This document shows positions 59,954-64,000 of a DNA stretch of 64,000 nt, in pieces. Position 1 is the stretch's first letter. Every line of letters starts with the position of its first letter. The position numbers were made by a program, and so were the translations under genes. Source of the stretch: JAHBNG01 sp039028975. GTDB lineage: Bacteria; Chloroflexota; Anaerolineae; Caldilineales; Caldilineaceae. The DNA is taken from assembly GCA_039028975.1 (NCBI GenBank), contig JBCCHB010000019.1:1-64000 (forward strand), written 5' to 3'. The notes under the pieces were generated by a model. It did no database searches. It was not told where the DNA came from and saw nothing but the letters and a program-made list of their open reading frames with translations.

Positions 59954-62637
59954 CCCATCTCACCCTTCCCTTTACCCAAATTAGCGCAGCTGACCTGCCT
60001 AAGGTAGGCGGCAAAGGCGCAAACTTGGGCGAGTTGACACAAGCTGGATTCAAGGTGCCGCCTGGATTCTGCGTAACCACCGATGCCTTTGCACAGTTCA
60101 TGGCGGCAGCGTCTGCAGACATTTACACTCAGCTGGAACAGCTATCGTCCGACAATCTGGAAGAGTTACGCCTTGTGGGCAATGCCGTGCGCGCCGCATT
60201 GGTCGAGGTCCCCTTACCGCTTGAAGTGGAGACCACCGTCACTGATGCATGGAGCGAGTTGGGTGAATCTCACGCTTATGCGGTGCGCTCTTCGGCGACC
60301 GCAGAAGATCTGCCCCACGCCTCTTTTGCCGGGCAGCAAGACACCTATTTGAATGTGCGAGGCCGTGATGCACTGTTGGAGAATGTGAAAGCTTGCTTCA
60401 TTTCCCTCTTCACCGACCGAGCTATCCTCTACCGCGCCCAAAATGGCTTTGATCATCGTCAGGTAGCGCTTTCTGTTGTGGTCCAGCAGATGGTACATCC
60501 AGATGTCGCGGGAATCCTCTTCACCGCCGACCCGGTAACGGGAAATCGCCACATTGCGTCCATCGATGCCAGCTTCGGCTTGGGAGAAGCCTTGGTCTCT
60601 GGGCTGGTCTCAGCCGATCTCTATCAGGTGGATAAGCGAACCAAGCAAATCATCAAGCGGCAGATTGCCACAAAGCAGATCGCCATTCGCTCGCTAGCCG
60701 TAGGCGGAACGGAGCAGGTTGAATTGGCTGAGGGTGAGCGTACCCAAGCAGCTCTGACCGACCCACAGACGCTGGAACTGGTCAAGCTAGGCAGCCAAAT
60801 TGAGGCCCACTACGGCAGACCCCAAGACATCGAGTGGGCGCTGGTTGATGATGTACTGTACATTACCCAATCCCGCCCCATCACATCCCTATACCCGCTG
60901 CCGGAGCCCAAGCCCGACGACGATGCCCTTCACGCCTACTTCAGCATGTCTCATCTTCAAGTCATGACTGACGCGATGCCGCCACTTGCCATGTCTATCT
61001 TGCGCATGTTTGTTCCAGTAGGTCGCCCCGAGGGAGAGATGGAGAGTCAGTATATCCACACCGCTGGTGGTCGTTTTTATGCAAACGTATCGCCCCTATT
61101 GCGCCATCCGCTGGGGCGTCGCATCTTGTTGCGCATCTTCGGCAGTATGGACGAGCTGGCTGCAAACGCACTCTCTGAGCTTGCCCAGCGCCCCGACTTC
61201 CTTACCAATGGAGAACGCTTCAATCCGCTCTCCATACTGCCCGCGGCTCGCCCCCACCTATTCAAAGCTGTGCGTATGCTCGTTGGTGGCCAGCCAGAAG
61301 GCATAGCAGAGGAGGCAACCCAATTCATTGAGGACCATGTGGTCGCGCTCAAGGCCAAGTTGAACGCGGCACCAGATCTTCGTACGAAGCTAGAGATTAC
61401 GACTACAGACATCCAGCAGCTCATTACACCCATCCTCACGTGGTTGCCCTATATGGGCGTGGGTGCAATCGCGACAGGGATGCTGGGCAAAATTGTGGGG
61501 CAGACCGGGAATGCGGACGATCTGGCCGCAATCGGACGCGGGGTAACCGGCAACGTGGTAACCGACATGAACCTGGCCGTGGGAGATTTAGCCGACGCGG
61601 CCCGTCTCTCTGACTCATTAGCGACCCATTTGAGCAGAACCGATATTGATGCACAGACCCGCCTCCAAACGGCTACTGAACATGCCGGTGGTGCTGCCTT
61701 TACGCAGGCATGGCAGAAGTTTATCGACAGATACGGTGCGCGCGGCCCTTCAGAGATTGACATCAGCAGGCCACGCTGGTCTGAAGATCCAACGTCGCTT
61801 TTGCAGATGGTGGTAAACGTGATGCGCCACAGTGAACCAGGTGCTCATCGGGTCCACTATCAGCAGCTCATGGACGAGGGCGAAGCCGCAACAGAACGGT
61901 TAACGGCCGCAGCTCGGTCCAGCCTTTTGAGATGGCTGCGCAGACCGTTGATCCGCCGCCTGATTCGGGTCAGCCGCAACCTATCGCCCCTGCGCGAACA
62001 CCACAAATTTTTTGTGATTCAGGTCTTTGCCCTGTTCAAATCTGTGTTGCTCGAGGCAGGTGAGCAGATGGTCCGAGAGGAACGACTTAAGACGGTTGAG
62101 GATATCTGGTTCCTCACCATGCCCGAAGTTCTCAGCGCTTTAGATAACCCAGCGCTGGAACTGCATCAGTTGGTCCCTGAACGACGCATGGAAATGGAGC
62201 ACTATCAGCAGCTAACGCCGCCTCGGGTCATGACGAGCGATGGCGAGATCCCCGTCGTCAAACTCGCGGGCACAGATGCACCCGACGGTGCGCTGATTGG
62301 TAGCCCCGTCTCTGCAGGCGTGGTGGAAGGCATAGCCAGGGTTGTCTTGGATCCGAGTACCGAAGCTCTAGAGCCGGGTGAAATCCTGGTGGCACCCTTC
62401 ACCGATCCTGGCTGGACGCCCCTCTTTGTCAACGCGGGTGGATTGATTACGGAAGTAGGTGGCTTGATGACCCACGGCTCAGTTGTTGCGCGGGAATATG
62501 GTATTCCCGCTGTCGTCGGTGTGATTGAGGCCACCAAGGCGATCAAGACAGGTGATCACCTGCGGGTCCATGGCGGCGCTGGCTATGTTGAATTTGTCAA
62601 CGGCAAAGATTCCCCAGAGGAGGTTGCTTCCGTATGA
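59950..62637 (+). CDS. PEP-synthase/rifampicin-phosphotransferase-like enzyme
   Basis: The 895-residue protein has an N-terminal ATP-grasp PEP/pyruvate-binding domain (about 1-320; GGKGANLGELT, RSSATAEDL, SFAGQQDTYLNV, ITQSRPI). A helical middle region (about 330-780) follows, then the C-terminal swivelling phosphohistidine domain with GGLMTHGSVVAREYGIPAVVG (H842). Rifampicin phosphotransferase has the same three-part order and a similar length (about 867 residues, catalytic His near 825) and phosphorylates the drug with ATP. PEP synthase proper has a different C-terminal TIM barrel, which I do not see here. A drug or other small-molecule phosphotransferase is therefore the best guess, unproven. 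Confidence 0.8.
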   Translation: MTHLTLPFTQISAADLPKVGGKGANLGELTQAGFKVPPGFCVTTDAFAQFMAAASADIYTQLEQLSSDNLEELRLVGNAVRAALVEVPLPLEVETTVTDAWSELGESHAYAVRSSATAEDLPHASFAGQQDTYLNVRGRDALLENVKACFISLFTDRAILYRAQNGFDHRQVALSVVVQQMVHPDVAGILFTADPVTGNRHIASIDASFGLGEALVSGLVSADLYQVDKRTKQIIKRQIATKQIAIRSLAVGGTEQVELAEGERTQAALTDPQTLELVKLGSQIEAHYGRPQDIEWALVDDVLYITQSRPITSLYPLPEPKPDDDALHAYFSMSHLQVMTDAMPPLAMSILRMFVPVGRPEGEMESQYIHTAGGRFYANVSPLLRHPLGRRILLRIFGSMDELAANALSELAQRPDFLTNGERFNPLSILPAARPHLFKAVRMLVGGQPEGIAEEATQFIEDHVVALKAKLNAAPDLRTKLEITTTDIQQLITPILTWLPYMGVGAIATGMLGKIVGQTGNADDLAAIGRGVTGNVVTDMNLAVGDLADAARLSDSLATHLSRTDIDAQTRLQTATEHAGGAAFTQAWQKFIDRYGARGPSEIDISRPRWSEDPTSLLQMVVNVMRHSEPGAHRVHYQQLMDEGEAATERLTAAARSSLLRWLRRPLIRRLIRVSRNLSPLREHHKFFVIQVFALFKSVLLEAGEQMVREERLKTVEDIWFLTMPEVLSALDNPALELHQLVPERRMEMEHYQQLTPPRVMTSDGEIPVVKLAGTDAPDGALIGSPVSAGVVEGIARVVLDPSTEALEPGEILVAPFTDPGWTPLFVNAGGLITEVGGLMTHGSVVAREYGIPAVVGVIEATKAIKTGDHLRVHGGAGYVEFVNGKDSPEEVASV

Positions 62638-63131
62638 GAGAGACTGCCATTGCATTCTTCGTCGTTCTGGCCATCCTCATGGGGCTCGCGCTTTGGCAGG
62701 GAACGGACGTCTTTGCCCTGGGCTTGCGTACGTCTATCAGCCAGCTGTCTCGCTTTCTACCGATTCTGGTCATAGCTATGCTGGTGGCTGGCTTCACCGA
62801 AGTGCTACTCCCCGAAAATCTGGTGGAGAACTGGCTCTCTGACGCGTCTGGCTGGCGTGGGATTGGATTAGCCTGGCTAGCAGGGATCTTGACGCCTGGG
62901 GGCAGTATCATCGGCCTGCCTCTTATTGCTACCCTCTATAAAGCCGGTGCAGGCATCAGTGTGCTCATGACCTATGCCACATCGTTTGCTCTGCTCTCGC
63001 TCTTGCGCGTGCCGCTAGAGGTCGGCTTTTACGGCTGGCGGTTGACGGGCGTGCGCGTCGCCGTTTCGCTGGTGCTGCCGCTTATTGCCGGAATGCTGAC
63101 CCAGATGCTGCTGCCAATGCTGGATCGCTAA
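62634..63131 (+). CDS. Half-size permease (DUF318/ArsP-like)
   Basis: The 165-residue protein has four or five membrane helices with the LLPENLVENWLSD and LTPGGSIIGLPLIATLYKAGAG motifs characteristic of ArsP/DUF318 permeases. Full ArsP-like proteins are about 300 residues with two such halves, so this probably dimerises. It overlaps the phosphotransferase-like gene by 4 bases and may export its product or substrate. Confidence 0.75.
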   Translation: MRETAIAFFVVLAILMGLALWQGTDVFALGLRTSISQLSRFLPILVIAMLVAGFTEVLLPENLVENWLSDASGWRGIGLAWLAGILTPGGSIIGLPLIATLYKAGAGISVLMTYATSFALLSLLRVPLEVGFYGWRLTGVRVAVSLVLPLIAGMLTQMLLPMLDR

Positions 63132-63387
63132 CAGAATCTGGAAGTCTGCATACTCTTAGACCACAACTTTCCCACGCCATTGAACAGAACCCCTACGGTG
63201 GCAAATCGCTCAGTAAATAGACCCTAACTGCCAACAAAGCGTTGAGCCAGTTCTGAGCACGCGCCGTACACTGAGTATGGTCTTTGTTCCCACATAACAA
63301 CTATCACGCAGTCTTTTGCTGTATCTCTTACGACACATACCGATTGATCTGTATTGTGCAAGATTTTGCGAAAGGCAACTGACTTCC
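63132..63387. other. Intergenic region
   Basis: These 256 bases show no recognisable gene, strong promoter or terminator. Short frames here have no family resemblance. Confidence 0.4.
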
Positions 63388-64000
63388 ATGAACCCCATCA
63401 TCAGCACTGACATCGTACTGGCTTACGCAGACTGTCCTCGAAAAGCCCACTTGCTTCTCTATAGCAACCAATCAGGAATGCCCCATGAATATGTCCAGAT
63501 TCTTGACGCGCAAAGACGTACAAGTCAGACCCAGTATTTGGCCAAGCTGGCCCAAGATAACCCCGACGTGGTCGCCTTTCAAGCGAACGGTTTGGCAGGT
63601 AAGCATAAGTTTCTGACCGACGCCACCCTCACAGCGGAACAACTGACCGCTGACTGTGGTCTGTTGACCAAGGTGGCGAGCCATTCTGCGTTTGGGCACT
63701 ACAGCTACGAGCCGACCATCTTCATCGGTACCCACACGATCAGCAAGCAGGATAAGCTGGCCCTCTTCTTCACGGCTAAGGTGCTGGAGGCCCTGCAAGC
63801 CAAAGCGCCTGCCGCTGGTCGCATCATAGACGTTAGTGGCAAAGCCCACAAGGTGAAGCTGGCCGATAGCCCCCAACCCCTGATTCCGGTGCTAGAGCCG
63901 CTGCAAGAGTGGATTGCAGAAGAGTCGCCCACGGAACCGCCCGTGATTCTGAATAAGCACTGCCCCCTTTGCCAATTTCGTGTGGACTGTCGAGCCAAAG
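63388..64000 (+). CDS. RecB-like Fe-S nuclease (TM0106/Cas4-like), truncated by window end
   Basis: This open frame of 204 codons begins at ATG 63388 (MNPIISTDIVLAYADCPRKA) and is open to the window edge. The CPRKAH segment near the N-terminus, SYEPTIFIGTHTISKQDKLA in the middle and the distal CPLCQFRVDC cluster match the layout of Cas4/TM0106-family PD-(D/E)XK nucleases, in which four cysteines bind a 4Fe-4S cluster. Three of these are visible (C17, and two or more near 192-199). Full-length members are often fused to a helicase; that part would lie beyond the window. No cas genes or repeats are nearby, so a repair or restriction role is more likely than CRISPR. Confidence 0.72.
   Translation, partial: MNPIISTDIVLAYADCPRKAHLLLYSNQSGMPHEYVQILDAQRRTSQTQYLAKLAQDNPDVVAFQANGLAGKHKFLTDATLTAEQLTADCGLLTKVASHSAFGHYSYEPTIFIGTHTISKQDKLALFFTAKVLEALQAKAPAAGRIIDVSGKAHKVKLADSPQPLIPVLEPLQEWIAEESPTEPPVILNKHCPLCQFRVDCRAK

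Noticed and set aside
62205..62546. 113-codon minus-strand frame in the phosphotransferase-like gene
   Set aside because: Antisense shadow of the phosphohistidine domain.
63472..63876. 134-codon minus-strand frame near the window end
   Set aside because: Overlaps the plus-strand RecB-like nuclease, which has recognisable motifs and extends to the window edge.
63388..64000. Calling the nuclease Cas4
   Set aside because: No CRISPR repeat or other cas gene is in the window; TM0106-type RecB-like nucleases share the same features.
1..64000. tRNA, rRNA, attachment sites or replication origin
   Set aside because: I looked for tRNA-like cloverleaf arms, CCA ends, conserved rRNA words and DnaA-box clusters and saw none I could support by eye.

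Overview
The window looks like part of a chromosome from a Chloroflexota-type bacterium (Anaerolineae/Caldilineae-like). This is an inference from gene style: large MalT-like LuxR (LAL) regulators, lipoproteins with long acidic linkers after the lipobox, HAMP and NarL two-component pairs, a carotenoid-type desaturase pair, and intergenic DNA full of short dispersed repeats. Base composition is near 50% GC in genes and lower between them. I saw no rRNA, tRNA, CRISPR array, phage gene or intact transposase.

Layout. 0.5-5.2 kb: a minus-strand run of lectin-like lipoprotein, P-type ATPase and multicopper oxidase. 5.8-8.0 kb: a NarL-type two-component pair split by a palindromic element. 8.2-8.5 kb: a mosaic pseudogene. 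8.5-10.9 kb: an OmpR-type two-component pair, next to a divergent PAP2 phosphatase. 12.2-18.6 kb: a hydrolase island with esterase, tandem DUF1330 protein, a haloalkane dehalogenase-esterase fusion and two cysteine-elbow alpha/beta hydrolases, followed by an AraC regulator. 20.4-23.8 kb: two small membrane proteins and a carotenoid or lipid desaturase pair. 24.1-34.0 kb: an intact LAL regulator, a stand-alone haloalkane dehalogenase, two SRPBCC proteins, a MerR regulator and a decayed second LAL regulator. 34.2-38.2 kb: an AI-2E-type exporter, a reductive-dehalogenase-like Fe-S protein and a TetR regulator with three operator copies. 38.8-41.7 kb: a second OmpR-type pair and a hydrolase. 42.4-48.8 kb: a LacI-controlled sugar ABC importer, one permease of which carries inserted SH3-like domains. 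49.0-54.8 kb: SDR, aldo/keto reductase, NTF2-like proteins, hydrolase and AraC regulator. 55.1-58.8 kb: small proteins and a second NarL-type pair. 59.2-64.0 kb: an overlapping operon of a regulator with two TetR-type HTH domains, a PEP-synthase/rifampicin-phosphotransferase-like enzyme and a half-size permease, then the start of a RecB-like Fe-S nuclease cut by the window edge.

The most interesting signals are these. (1) A haloalkane dehalogenase II domain fused to a putative-esterase domain in one lipoprotein (14402-16351). Both halves also occur separately nearby, and esterase tail debris is fused to LAL regulator debris at 8220-8490, so the region seems to reshuffle a small set of modules. 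(2) A shared promoter-operator block of CCCC/GGGG half-sites upstream of a TATACT-like box at four loci, suggesting one regulon. (3) A sugar ABC permease with two SH3-like domains between its first and second membrane helices. (4) A tandem-HTH TetR-type regulator in an operon with the PEP-synthase-like enzyme. (5) At least three families of dispersed inverted-repeat elements, and gene debris (SDR twice, AraC, LAL, NTF2) pointing to recent decay of duplicated genes.
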